In this document: positions 27,029 to 34,613 of the stretch, piece after piece
Layout of the letters: each line of letters begins with the position of its first letter
Position numbering within the stretch: position 1 is the stretch's first letter
DNA from: Pseudonocardia sp. EC080619-01
Lineage (GTDB): Bacteria > Actinomycetota > Actinomycetes > Mycobacteriales > Pseudonocardiaceae
Reading direction: 5' to 3'
NCBI RefSeq assembly: GCF_001420995.1
Contig: NZ_CP012184.1
Coordinates: 5,378,501-5,442,500, forward strand
DNA: 64,000 nt
The notes under the pieces: model-generated
What the model was told of the DNA's origin: nothing
Database searches by the model: none
What the model saw: the letters and a program-made list of their open reading frames with translations, nothing else
Position numbers and translations under genes: made by a program

Positions 27029-28128
27029 CCGAGCGCCCTGTCCAGCCGGTACCAGTGCCTCGCCGAGGCGTGCATCACCTGGGGCCGCATGGACTCCGGC
27101 ATGAGGTCCAGCACCCGGGAGAGATCGTCGGTGTGCAGGTGCGGGTAGTCCGTGGCGAACAGCAGGAGGTCCTCGGACCCCAGCCACTCGATGATCTTCC
27201 GGGCGTGCTCGTCCGGGCCGAGGTCGGCCGGGGCGATGGAGAACCGGAAGTGGTCCCGGATGATCTCGGTGGGCAGCCGGTCGACCCACGGTATCTCCCG
27301 GCGCAGGCCCTTCCACTTCTTGTTGATGCTCCAGCTCCAGGTGGGCACCCACCCGAAACCGCTCTCCAGCATGGTGACCCGCATGCCGGGGAACTTCTGG
27401 AAGATCCCCTCGTAGATCATGCTGGTCATCTGCGCGCCGTAGACCTGGATCTCCGCCGCGTACTCCTCGGCGTACCAGGAGGCGTACCCGGTCGGGGACG
27501 GTGCGTCCTCGGAGGTGCCGCCCCAGCTCAGCCCCATGACCAGGTCGTGCCGGGTCATCGCCTCGTAGACCGGCCAGAACACCCGCTGTCCGTAGAGCCG
27601 TTCCGAGCGCACCGGCATGGTGACCTGCACGATCCGCGGGTGCCCACCGACGCGCTCGATCTCGGCGGCGGCCGCGGCGGGATCGCGGGCGGGGACCACC
27701 ATGGAACCGACCAGCCGTGGGTCGCGGTCGAGCCACTCGGCGATCAGCCAGTCGTTGACGGCGCGGGCCAGCGCCGCTGCCCAGTCGGGGTGCCGGAGCG
27801 AGTCGACGCCGTAGGCGGTGTTGACGAGCGCGACCTCGGTCCGCCAGGGGTCGAGGATGTGGTCCTGCAGGTCCGCCAGCCGGGACGCGGGCGGGCGGTC
27901 CTCGGGCCGCCACTCGTCCCGTGCCGTGGTCGGGGCGTTCGGCGGGTAGGCGAGAGCCTGCCCGTTGGGGCCCCGCCACCCGCGTTCCCGCGCGCCCTGC
28001 ACCCACACCGGGTCGGTGTAGGGGAAGAGCGCCTCGAGCGAGGGCGGGGTGGCGTGCACGTCGCAGTCGATCACCGGGCCGGACCACACGGCGTCGCGCG
28101 TGGTGCCCTGCAGCAGGGGGGTGGTCAT
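27025..28128 (-). CDS. Amidohydrolase-2 family (ACMSD/LigW-like) hydrolase or decarboxylase
   Basis: A 367-residue TIM-barrel metalloprotein with the N-terminal DxH motif in VIDCDVHA (Asp23, His25) and the C-terminal metal Asp in FATDYPH. This group includes metal-dependent decarboxylases and C-C hydrolases of aromatic breakdown. A second, related but distinct amidohydrolase lies four genes upstream in the same operon. The ATG at 28128 is only 9 bp from the IS110 insertion point; the present upstream sequence offers a weak AGGGA site, whereas the rejoined pre-insertion sequence would have had AGGAGG. Confidence 0.88.
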   Translation of the reverse strand: MTTPLLQGTTRDAVWSGPVIDCDVHATPPSLEALFPYTDPVWVQGARERGWRGPNGQALAYPPNAPTTARDEWRPEDRPPASRLADLQDHILDPWRTEVALVNTAYGVDSLRHPDWAAALARAVNDWLIAEWLDRDPRLVGSMVVPARDPAAAAAEIERVGGHPRIVQVTMPVRSERLYGQRVFWPVYEAMTRHDLVMGLSWGGTSEDAPSPTGYASWYAEEYAAEIQVYGAQMTSMIYEGIFQKFPGMRVTMLESGFGWVPTWSWSINKKWKGLRREIPWVDRLPTEIIRDHFRFSIAPADLGPDEHARKIIEWLGSEDLLLFATDYPHLHTDDLSRVLDLMPESMRPQVMHASARHWYRLDRALG

Positions 28129-28144
28129 GAGGTGTCCCTAAGGT

Positions 28145-28345
28145 CGTAGGTGTTCGGGGTTGGTGCCCCGGATGCCCGGGACGACGGGGTGTGGCTGATG
28201 AGGTGTTGTCGCTTCGGTGGCTCGGAAGGAATGGCCGCCCCGTCGTGCTGGACAGGCCTGGCCACTGATTCGGATCTGTGCGGACCGTCGCTGATTAGGG
28301 ACCTGATGGCGGGTTGTCCACGGGCGTGACCTGCAACGACAGGAG
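28145..28345 (+). ncRNA. Probable IS110 bridge RNA
   Basis: The non-coding DNA between the left end and the transposase gene folds into the parts expected of a bridge RNA. A small hairpin lies at 28155-28170. A 9-bp stem (28181-28189 with 28238-28246) closes a 48-nt loop. A second stem (28249-28254 with 28315-28320) closes a 60-nt loop. The first loop contains ATGAGGTGT (28198-28206), identical to the left target flank at 28127-28135. The second contains ATTCGGAT (28268-28275), identical to the right end at 29584-29591, and TTAGGG (28295-28300), complementary to the left core and end at 28136-28141. IS110 bridge RNAs guide recombination by such target and donor loops. Exact RNA ends are unknown. 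Confidence 0.8.
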
Positions 28346-28352
28346 CCTGCGC

Positions 28353-29576
28353 GTGGCGCAACGGCCAGTGATCTGGATCGGGATCGACGTCGGGAAGAGG
28401 ACGCACCATGCGTGCGCGATCGATACCGACGGCAAGGTGGTGTTCTCCCGCAAGGTCAGCAACGACCAGGCCGCGATCGAGGCGTTGCTGGCCCGCGCTG
28501 CGGAAGCGGCCCAGGACGTGCGGTGGGCCATCGACCTGACCTGCAGCTATGCGGCGCTGCTGCAGGTGGTCCTCACCGCGGCCGACCAGCAGGTGGTCTA
28601 TGTCCCCGGTCGGGTCGTCGACCGGATGAGCGGCGTGTTCCGGGGCGAGGCCAAGACCGACGCCCGTGACGCGAAGGTCATCGCCGAGACCGCCCGCATG
28701 CGCGGCGCCGACCTCACCACGGTCACCGCCACTGATGAGACCACTGCCGAACTGGCCCGGCTCGTGGCCCATCGCGAGGACCTGATGGCCGACTGGGTGC
28801 GCGGGGTCAACCGGCTGCGTGACCTGCTCGGGTCGATCTTTCCCGGTCTCGAGGCGGCATTCGACTATTCCACCCGCAGCGCTCTGGTGCTGGTCACCGG
28901 GTTCCAGACACCCCAGGCCCTCCGGGACGCCGGCGAGGCAGGGGTGATCGAGTACCTGCGTGCCCATCGGGCGTGGGCACCGGGTATTGCTGCGATGGCC
29001 GCCACCGCGGTCGAGGTCGCCCACGCCCAGACCGTGGCACTGCCCAGCGAGACGCGGACCGCGATCCTTGTTGCCGGCCTGGCCCGACGACTGCTGGAAC
29101 TCGACCGGGAGATCAAGGACACCGACAAGCTGATCACCACCGTGTTCCGCTCCCACCCGGACGCGGCGATCATCGAGTCGCTGCCCGGTCTCGGACCCAT
29201 CCTGGGCGCGGAGTTCCTCACCGCCACCCACGGCGGTGTCGGCCCTGAACTGGGCGGATTCACCTCTCCAGGGCGGCTGGCCTCCTACGCCGGACTCGTC
29301 CCGGTGCCCCAGGACTCCGGCCGGATCAGCGGGAACCTGCGTCGCCCACGACGCTACAACCGCCGCCTGCGGCGAGTGTTCTACATGGCCGCACTGTCCA
29401 GCCTCAAGGTCAATGGCCCGTCCCGGGCCTTCTACCAGCGCAAACGCAGCGAAAGAATGCTTCATACCCAGGCTCTGCTCGCCTTGGCCAGACGCCTGGT
29501 CGACGTCCTGTGGGCCCTGCTGCGTGACCGGAGGATGTTCACCATCACCGCACCACAACCCGCTATCGCGGCTTGA
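28353..29576 (+). CDS. IS110-family transposase (bridge-RNA-guided recombinase)
   Basis: A 407-residue recombinase, the usual IS110 length. The N-terminal RuvC-like DEDD domain starts at IGIDVGKRTHHAC with the first Asp and has later acids in AIDLTCSY and KTDARDAKVIAE. The C-terminal Transposase_20 domain contains LPGLGPILGAEFL and SYAGLVPVPQDSG, whose Ser sits where the catalytic serine of IS621-type enzymes is expected. The GTG at 28353 follows AGGAG at 28341-28345 with 7-nt spacing; an upstream TTG would add 13 residues that overlap the bridge-RNA region. The gene looks intact, so the element may be active. Confidence 0.95.
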   Translation: MAQRPVIWIGIDVGKRTHHACAIDTDGKVVFSRKVSNDQAAIEALLARAAEAAQDVRWAIDLTCSYAALLQVVLTAADQQVVYVPGRVVDRMSGVFRGEAKTDARDAKVIAETARMRGADLTTVTATDETTAELARLVAHREDLMADWVRGVNRLRDLLGSIFPGLEAAFDYSTRSALVLVTGFQTPQALRDAGEAGVIEYLRAHRAWAPGIAAMAATAVEVAHAQTVALPSETRTAILVAGLARRLLELDREIKDTDKLITTVFRSHPDAAIIESLPGLGPILGAEFLTATHGGVGPELGGFTSPGRLASYAGLVPVPQDSGRISGNLRRPRRYNRRLRRVFYMAALSSLKVNGPSRAFYQRKRSERMLHTQALLALARRLVDVLWALLRDRRMFTITAPQPAIAA

Positions 29577-29578
29577 CA
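29573..29578 (+). promoter_or_regulatory. Outward -35 box at IS110 right end (circle-junction promoter half)
   Basis: A perfect TTGACA overlaps the transposase stop codon, 14 bp from the right end. The left end carries TAAGGT at 28139-28144. If the ends are joined through one CC core, the boxes lie exactly 17 bp apart, giving a strong promoter that reads into the bridge RNA and transposase. Junction promoters of this kind are known for circular IS110 intermediates. In the integrated state, the -35 box could also act with a chance -10 in the flank. Confidence 0.7.
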
Positions 29579-29592
29579 CGGTCATTCGGATT

Positions 29593-30083
29593 CCTCCTCG
29601 TGCGGGGCGCAGTGACAGCACGACGTAGTCGGACTCGACCGCCACGTCGACGGTCTCGACGGTGTACGGGCCGGGGATCCGGCCCATCTCGCCACGGTCG
29701 AGGGCGGCCCGGACCTCGTCCGCGCCCTCGAGGGCGACGCCGAACGCGCGTGCCCGCAGCGCCGGGTTCCAGGAGGATCGGCCGGTCTCGACGTCGAACT
29801 CCCAGTTGTGGAAGGGGCAGGTCACGAACGTCCGGCCCTCGTCGAGGCGGACGTCGCCGGGGGCGCTGGACTCGATCTGGTTGACGACCCCGCCCTCGCA
29901 CAGCGGCGCCCCCAGGTGGGGGCAGCGGTTGAGCATCGCGTAGTAGCGGCCGCCGATGTTGAACACCCCGATCTCGCGGCCACCGGCCTCGACGATCCGG
30001 CGCTCTCCCGGTGGGATCTCGTCGACCCGGCCGACGACGAACCGGGTCGTGCGGCCCGGGCGCCGCGTGGGTGAGGTCGTCAC
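29593..30083 (-). CDS. Rieske [2Fe-2S] ferredoxin-like protein, 3' end displaced by IS110
   Basis: A Rieske-fold protein with both cluster motifs: Cys54-Pro-His56 in CPHLGAPLCEG and Cys89-Pro-Phe-His92 in CPFHNWEF, then the C-terminal strands up to about residue 160 (ESDYVVLSLRP). The domain is complete, but the native stop is not present. The frame stays open antisense through the whole IS and ends at 28125, which would add about 490 unrelated residues. The protein would shuttle electrons between the VanB-type reductase and an oxygenase. The GTG start overlaps the stop of the FMN dehydrogenase by 4 bp. Whether a functional short form is still made is unknown. Confidence 0.85.
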
Positions 30084-31303
30084 GGGACCTCCACCTCCTT
30101 CGTGGGACGGCCGGGAACCGTGTACGGGTCCAGCCAGGTCGGGTCGAGGTCGGCGACGTCGCGGCAGCCCATCAGCCGCATGGTCCGGACCATCTCGCTG
30201 CGCAGGATCTCCAGCACCTGCTCGACGCCTGCGGTGCCTGCGGCGGCCAGACCCCAGGCGGGCAGCCGGCCGGCGAGCACCGCGCGGGCCCCCAGCGACA
30301 GCGCCTTGAGCACGTCGCTGCCGCGGCGGATCCCGCTGTCCAGCAGCACCTCCGTCCGGTCACCGACGGCGTCGACGATCCGCGGCAGGGCGGTGAGGGT
30401 GGCGGGCGATCCGTCGAGCTGGCGCCCTCCGTGGTTGGAGACGATCACCGCGTCCGCACCCGCCGCGACGGCACGGCGGGCGTCGTCGGGGGTGATGACC
30501 CCCTTGACCACGAGCGGCCCGTTCCAGTGCGCGCGCAGCCAGTCGACGTCGGTCCAGGTGGGGGAGTGCGAGCCCGCGCCGCCCTTGGTCATCTCGGTGA
30601 GCACCATCGGCTTGCCGTCGACCGTCACCTCGGCGGTGTTCGGGATCTCGAACGGCAGCCCGTCGGCGAGGTACCGGGCCAGCCACGCCGGCTTCGGCAG
30701 CAGCTGGGGCGCGAGCTTGACCGCGTTGCGGGCGTTGACCCGCATCGAGTAGCTGAATCCGTTCTTGTAGTCGCGCGGGCGGAAACCCGCCACAGCGGTG
30801 TCGACGGTCGCGACGAGTGCGGTGTAGCCCGCCGCCTGCGCGCGGCCGACCAGGTTCTCCATCGTGGCCTGCGACGAGAAGCGGTAGAGCTGGAACCACT
30901 GCGGACCTGCGACGGCGGCGATCTCCTCCAGCGTGTATCCGGCGGCGGAGCTGGCGACGTGGATCGTGCCCGCCCGCGCGGCACCCGTCGCCAGCCCGAT
31001 GTCGCCGTCCGGGTGCACCAGGCGCATTCCCCCGCACGGGGCGGTCAGCACGGGTAGGTCGACCGGGGTGCCGAGCACTGTCGTGGAGAGGCCGGGCTCG
31101 TCGACCCAGGTGGCCATCCGCGGGGCGAACGCCACGTCCTGGAAGGCCCGGGCGTTGCGCCGCAACGTCACCTCGCCCTCGGAGCCGCCGTCGACGTACT
31201 CCCGGATGCCGCGGGGCAGGGCCCGCGCCGCAGCGCGCCGGGCGTCGGTGTGGTCGAGGAGCCGGGCGGCCCGCCGGCGACGGGATGTCTCGACGATCGC
31301 CAT
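30080..31303 (-). CDS. FMN-dependent alpha-hydroxy-acid dehydrogenase
   Basis: A 407-residue enzyme of the lactate/mandelate dehydrogenase and glycolate oxidase family. Motifs are FAPRMATWVDEPGL (FMN side), QWFQLYRF, the Lys in LVVKGVITPDDA, and the active-site SNHGGRQLDG with His and Arg, followed by VLLDSGIRRGSDV. It oxidises an S-2-hydroxy acid to the 2-keto acid. The ATG at 31303 lies 1 bp after the stop of the upstream amidohydrolase; a start at 31327 would overlap it. In the operon it could make a keto acid for the HpcH-type aldolase step. Substrate unknown. Confidence 0.93.
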   Translation of the reverse strand: MAIVETSRRRRAARLLDHTDARRAAARALPRGIREYVDGGSEGEVTLRRNARAFQDVAFAPRMATWVDEPGLSTTVLGTPVDLPVLTAPCGGMRLVHPDGDIGLATGAARAGTIHVASSAAGYTLEEIAAVAGPQWFQLYRFSSQATMENLVGRAQAAGYTALVATVDTAVAGFRPRDYKNGFSYSMRVNARNAVKLAPQLLPKPAWLARYLADGLPFEIPNTAEVTVDGKPMVLTEMTKGGAGSHSPTWTDVDWLRAHWNGPLVVKGVITPDDARRAVAAGADAVIVSNHGGRQLDGSPATLTALPRIVDAVGDRTEVLLDSGIRRGSDVLKALSLGARAVLAGRLPAWGLAAAGTAGVEQVLEILRSEMVRTMRLMGCRDVADLDPTWLDPYTVPGRPTKEVEVP

Positions 31304-31304
31304 G

Positions 31305-32462
31305 TCAGGCACCCACCGCGGGGACACCGTGCCCCGGCCGCAGCGGGATCCCGTACAGGGCGCTCGCGTTCGCGCCCAGGATCCTGCGCCGTCGCTCCAG
31401 CGGGAACGACTGCGGCACGGACTCGTAGGGCGAGTCGAAGTCCCAGTGCGGATAGTCGGAGGAGAACATCAGCCGGTCCGCGAAGCCGGACTCCTCGAAC
31501 ATCGCGTAGACGTCGGGCGTCCACGCCGGGTCCTCCGGTTCCTCGACGGGCTGGGTGGAGAACCAGAAGTGCTCGCGCAGGTAGTCCGACGGCCTGCGGG
31601 TCAGGTGCGGGAGCTCGTCGCGCAGCTTGTCGAAGGTCGCGTCGAGGCGCCAGGAGAACGGTACGACCCAGTCCCAGCCCAGCTCGAGCAGTGCGACCTT
31701 CAGCCTCGGGAAGCGTTCGAAGACACCCTCGAAGACCAGGCTGGACACCATCGAGATCGGCAGCACCGCGAACGCGGCGTGCATCTCGGCGTAGAAGTTC
31801 TGGCGGCCGGATCCGGTCGGCTGGCGTCCCATCCCCGGGACGTGGAAGCCCAGCGGGATGTCGTAGTGCTCGCACGCCTCGAAGATCGGCCAGTAGCGCT
31901 GCTTGCCGAGCGGGTCCTGCCCGGCGGGGGACATCAGGACCTGGACGTAGGAGTCGCCGTGCGGGCCCTCCTTGCAGCGCACGATCTCGTCGGCGGCACC
32001 GGCGAGGTCGCGCGGCAGGGTGATGCTGGCCTTGAACCGGTCGTCGGCGCCGGCCCAGGTGTGGGCCAGCGCGTCGTTGTAGGCGCGATAGATCGCGACG
32101 GCGCACTCGTGGGGCATGTTCGCCCCGCCGTGGGTGATGATGTAGGTCTGCGGGCAGGTCAGCACGACGGCGGACATGTCGTACCGGTCGACGACCTGCT
32201 CCACGGCCAGGTGCGGGTCGACGCCGACCCGCCCGTGCCCGTCCACCGCGTCGAGGCGGTGGGTGAACTCGCGCTGCGAGGGGGACACCCCACCGCCGAA
32301 ACTGCCCGTGCCGTAGCGGGCGATGTAGTCGCGCCAGCGCTGCGGCAGGTGCTCGGCGACCTGTGGGTCGGTCGGCAGCGGCATCGGGTGGAAGTCGGTG
32401 TCGATGATGCCGAGCTTCTCCTCGACGGGCGCGTCGGCGGGACGGGCGTCGGTGAGGGTCAT
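31305..32462 (-). CDS. Second amidohydrolase-2 family protein
   Basis: A 385-residue metal-dependent hydrolase or decarboxylase. The DxH motif is IIDTDFHP (Asp21, Asp23, His25), a mid-protein His is in LGFHVPG and the late metal Asp in FSSDYPHWDFD. It is only distantly similar to the amidohydrolase at 27025-28128 and has an unusual insert rich in Gly after GTGSFGGGV. Enzymes of this class include decarboxylases of hydroxybenzoates and related acids. It is the second gene of the operon after the transporter, 52 bp downstream of it, and is followed within 1 bp by the dehydrogenase gene. Confidence 0.88.
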   Translation of the reverse strand: MTLTDARPADAPVEEKLGIIDTDFHPMPLPTDPQVAEHLPQRWRDYIARYGTGSFGGGVSPSQREFTHRLDAVDGHGRVGVDPHLAVEQVVDRYDMSAVVLTCPQTYIITHGGANMPHECAVAIYRAYNDALAHTWAGADDRFKASITLPRDLAGAADEIVRCKEGPHGDSYVQVLMSPAGQDPLGKQRYWPIFEACEHYDIPLGFHVPGMGRQPTGSGRQNFYAEMHAAFAVLPISMVSSLVFEGVFERFPRLKVALLELGWDWVVPFSWRLDATFDKLRDELPHLTRRPSDYLREHFWFSTQPVEEPEDPAWTPDVYAMFEESGFADRLMFSSDYPHWDFDSPYESVPQSFPLERRRRILGANASALYGIPLRPGHGVPAVGA

Positions 32463-32514
32463 GATGGGTTTCCTCTGCGGAGTTGCGGCGTGCCGGACGG
32501 GCGGGTCGGCGCGG

Positions 32515-33858
32515 TCACCGGAGCGTGCTGCGGCTGGTCTCGGCGGCGAAGAACACGGCGATCACCGTCAGCAGGCAGGTCGCGCCGATGAACAGGGAGA
32601 TGCCGGTGGTGCCGCCGCCCGAGGCGGCGAGCAGCGAGGCACAGATCAGCGGGGTGAAGCCGCCGCCGATGGTGCCCGCGATCTGGTAGCCGAGTGAGGC
32701 CCCGGTGTACCGCTGGGTGGTCGGGAACAGCTCGCCGAGCCAGGCGCCGAGCGGGCTGTAGACGATGGCGTGGGCGAACGCGGCGAGGGAGATCCCGAGG
32801 TACATCGCGCCGGTGCCGCCGCCGTCCATGAGGGCGAACATGACCGGGATGCTGAGCGCCTGCAGGACCGCGCCGACACCGACGACGACGCGCCGGCCCC
32901 ACAGGTCGGACAGGTAGGCGAACACCGGCTGGAACACGAAGCCGATCGCCGCCGCCACGAGGACGGCGTTGAGGATGTCCGCGCGCGGGAAGCCCTCCGT
33001 GATGCCGTAGCTGACGATCCAGGTGCCGTAGAGCGCGCTCGCCGCGAACGCACCGAGGACGAGCGCGACGGACAGGAGCAGGTTCTTCGGGTGGCGGAGC
33101 ACCTCGACGAGCGGCACCTGCGGCTTCTCGGCGGTGGCCAGGTCCGCCTGCTCACGGGCCTGGGTGAACACCGGGCTCTCCTCGACCCCGAGCCTGATCC
33201 ACAGACCGATCAGGACGAGCACGGCCGAGAGCAGGAACGGGATGCGCCAGCCCCACTCGAGGAACGCGTCGCCGGTCAGCGCGGCCGCCGCCGCGAAGGC
33301 CCCGTTGGCCAGCAGGATCCCGCCGTAGAGCCCCATCTGTGCGACCGAGCTGGACAGGCCGCGGCGCTTCGGTGCGTGCTCCATGGACATGAGCACGGCC
33401 CCGCCCCACTCGCCGCCGGCCGACACGCCCTGGACCAGGCGCATCAGCACCAGGATCAGCGGCGCCCAGATGCCGATCGTCGCGTAGGTGGGCAGCAGCC
33501 CCACGACGGTCGTCGCCACGCCCATCAGCACGATGGACAGCACGAGCATCCCCTTGCGGCCGACCCGGTCGCCGAAGTGGCCCCAGACGATCCCGCCGAG
33601 GGGCCGGGCGATGAAGCCTGCGGCCAGGGTGGCGAACGCGGCGAGGGTGCCGGCCGTGGAGCTGAACTCGGGGAAGTACAGCTGCCCGAACACGGCGGCC
33701 GAGGCGATGCCGAAGAGGTAGAAGTCGTACCACTCGATGACCGAACCGACGAAGCTCGACAGGAGCACCCGGTTCCGCATCCGGCGGTTCGGCTGTGGTG
33801 AGGGATCACCGCCCGGCACGCCGTCGGCGCTCCGGGCAGCGATCTGCGAGTCGGTCAC
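32515..33858 (-). CDS. MFS transporter, metabolite:H+ symporter (MHS) type
   Basis: A 447-residue transporter with twelve hydrophobic segments. The MHS hallmark SSFVGSVIEWYDFYLFG lies at the first helix, and the MFS loop motif GHFGDRVGRKGML lies between helices 2 and 3. This subfamily imports organic acids such as shikimate, dicarboxylates, benzoates or betaines with protons. The GTG at 33858 is chosen because GGAGGT lies 6 bp upstream; a much longer frame reaches back through the promoter region. It is the first gene of the catabolic operon and implies that the substrate is a small carboxylic acid taken up from outside. Confidence 0.93.
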   Translation of the reverse strand: MTDSQIAARSADGVPGGDPSPQPNRRMRNRVLLSSFVGSVIEWYDFYLFGIASAAVFGQLYFPEFSSTAGTLAAFATLAAGFIARPLGGIVWGHFGDRVGRKGMLVLSIVLMGVATTVVGLLPTYATIGIWAPLILVLMRLVQGVSAGGEWGGAVLMSMEHAPKRRGLSSSVAQMGLYGGILLANGAFAAAAALTGDAFLEWGWRIPFLLSAVLVLIGLWIRLGVEESPVFTQAREQADLATAEKPQVPLVEVLRHPKNLLLSVALVLGAFAASALYGTWIVSYGITEGFPRADILNAVLVAAAIGFVFQPVFAYLSDLWGRRVVVGVGAVLQALSIPVMFALMDGGGTGAMYLGISLAAFAHAIVYSPLGAWLGELFPTTQRYTGASLGYQIAGTIGGGFTPLICASLLAASGGGTTGISLFIGATCLLTVIAVFFAAETSRSTLR

Positions 33859-33881
33859 CCTTGACCTCCGTGGTGGAAGAT

Positions 33882-33925
33882 GATCATCGCCGATGATCGT
33901 ATATTCTGATGGTAAAGAATATACG
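33882..33925. promoter_or_regulatory. Two adjoining dyads at the catabolic-operon promoter
   Basis: Two inverted repeats share position 33898. The first is GATCATCG-C-CGATGATC at 33882-33898. The second is CGTATATTCT-N8-AGAATATACG at 33898-33925, with perfect 10-bp arms. The stretch is strikingly AT-rich for this genome and lies 24-67 bp before the transporter start. It must hold the promoter and at least one operator. The FCD-type GntR at 23527 or the TetR at 34614 are the local candidates. Confidence 0.7.
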
Positions 33926-34194
33926 TTTGCATCCCGACGGCTGTCCAGACGCGGATCGCGCAGGGGCCGGGGACGCGTGTGTGCGTCATCGTCGGAGCCG
34001 TGACGGACGGCCCGGGTCCTGCCGGTCCTGGCCGGTCGGATGGGCCGCTGCGGACGGCGGAAGTGCTCGACGACGGCGACGGGGCTGGTCCCGCCACCGG
34101 CGTCCCGGGTGCGGCGGGGCGCCGCCCGGATCACGTCATGTTCGCGAGCGGGGTGCCGGTCCGGTCCGGCCGCCCCGTGCGGATCGCCTGCTGA
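33926..34194. other. Non-coding gap upstream of the catabolic operon
   Basis: Together with the operator region this makes about 340 bp without a convincing gene. Short open frames exist on both strands, but they have no ribosome-binding site or recognisable domain. It separates the transporter promoter from the 3' end of the NTF2-like gene. I see no clear terminator in it. Confidence 0.5.
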
Positions 34195-34581
34195 CTACCC
34201 GTCGTCGTCCGGGCGTGCGGCGGTGACCTGCGACAGCACGCACTCCCACCGGCCGGCACGCCGGACGAAGACGTCGGTGGTCCACTCGTCGGCGTGGTGC
34301 TCCCGGCCCTCGACGTGCGCGGTGTTGAGGACCCGGGCCGTCACGTACCCGAGGTCTCCGTGCACCCGGACGCGTTCGCTGCGCGGAACCGGCTTCATGA
34401 GGCTGTGGCGCAGCCGGCCGGTGGCGACGAGGGACAGGAAGTTCTCGCGGGTACCCACGCCGTCGTGGTCGACGAGCACCCAGTCCGGCGCCATGAACGC
34501 CGCGATGGCGTCCGCGTCGTTCCGGGCGATCGCGCGGTGCCAGGCGTGGGTGAGGTCGAGCAGCGTCGTGGTGTCGTCCAC
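34195..34581 (-). CDS. SnoaL/NTF2-fold small protein (DUF4440-like)
   Basis: A 128-residue single-domain protein of the nuclear-transport-factor-2 fold (AWHRAIARNDADAIAAFMAPDWVLVDHDG at the start, TTDVFVRRAGRWECVLSQVT at the end). The start fits the usual cone-shaped fold, and the length is typical of stand-alone members. Members range from isomerases and dehydratases to ligand-binding proteins, so no reaction is assigned. It lies 32 bp downstream of the TetR gene on the same strand and may be co-transcribed with it. Confidence 0.82.
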   Translation of the reverse strand: MDDTTTLLDLTHAWHRAIARNDADAIAAFMAPDWVLVDHDGVGTRENFLSLVATGRLRHSLMKPVPRSERVRVHGDLGYVTARVLNTAHVEGREHHADEWTTDVFVRRAGRWECVLSQVTAARPDDDG

Positions 34582-34613
34582 GCGGGGGATGCTCCCACCG
34601 GCGGCGCGCCCCG

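Larger units (their letters stand above)
28138..29592 (+). mobile_element. IS110-family insertion sequence, about 1455 bp
   Basis: The element has one DEDD-type transposase gene, a non-coding left region of about 215 bp and a very short right end, the layout of the IS110 group. The ends are set by a shared CC dinucleotide: CC at 28136-28137 before CTAAGG, and CC at 29593-29594 after GGATT. Removing the element plus one CC restores an AGGAGG-N7-ATG start for the amidohydrolase, which supports these borders. There are no long terminal inverted repeats, as expected for IS110. It sits antisense in the catabolic operon between the Rieske and amidohydrolase genes and is probably polar or alters expression. 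Borders could be off by one to three bases. Confidence 0.88.

Noticed and set aside
28268-29591. ATTCGGAT direct repeat as a target-site duplication marking the IS ends
   Set aside because: It would leave only 77 bp before the transposase start and exclude the bridge-RNA region. The CC borders restore a ribosome site and the 17-bp junction promoter, and the repeat fits a donor guide.
33909-34226. Small plus-strand open frames in the promoter gap
   Set aside because: No ribosome-binding site, no recognisable domain, and they overlap the operator dyads.
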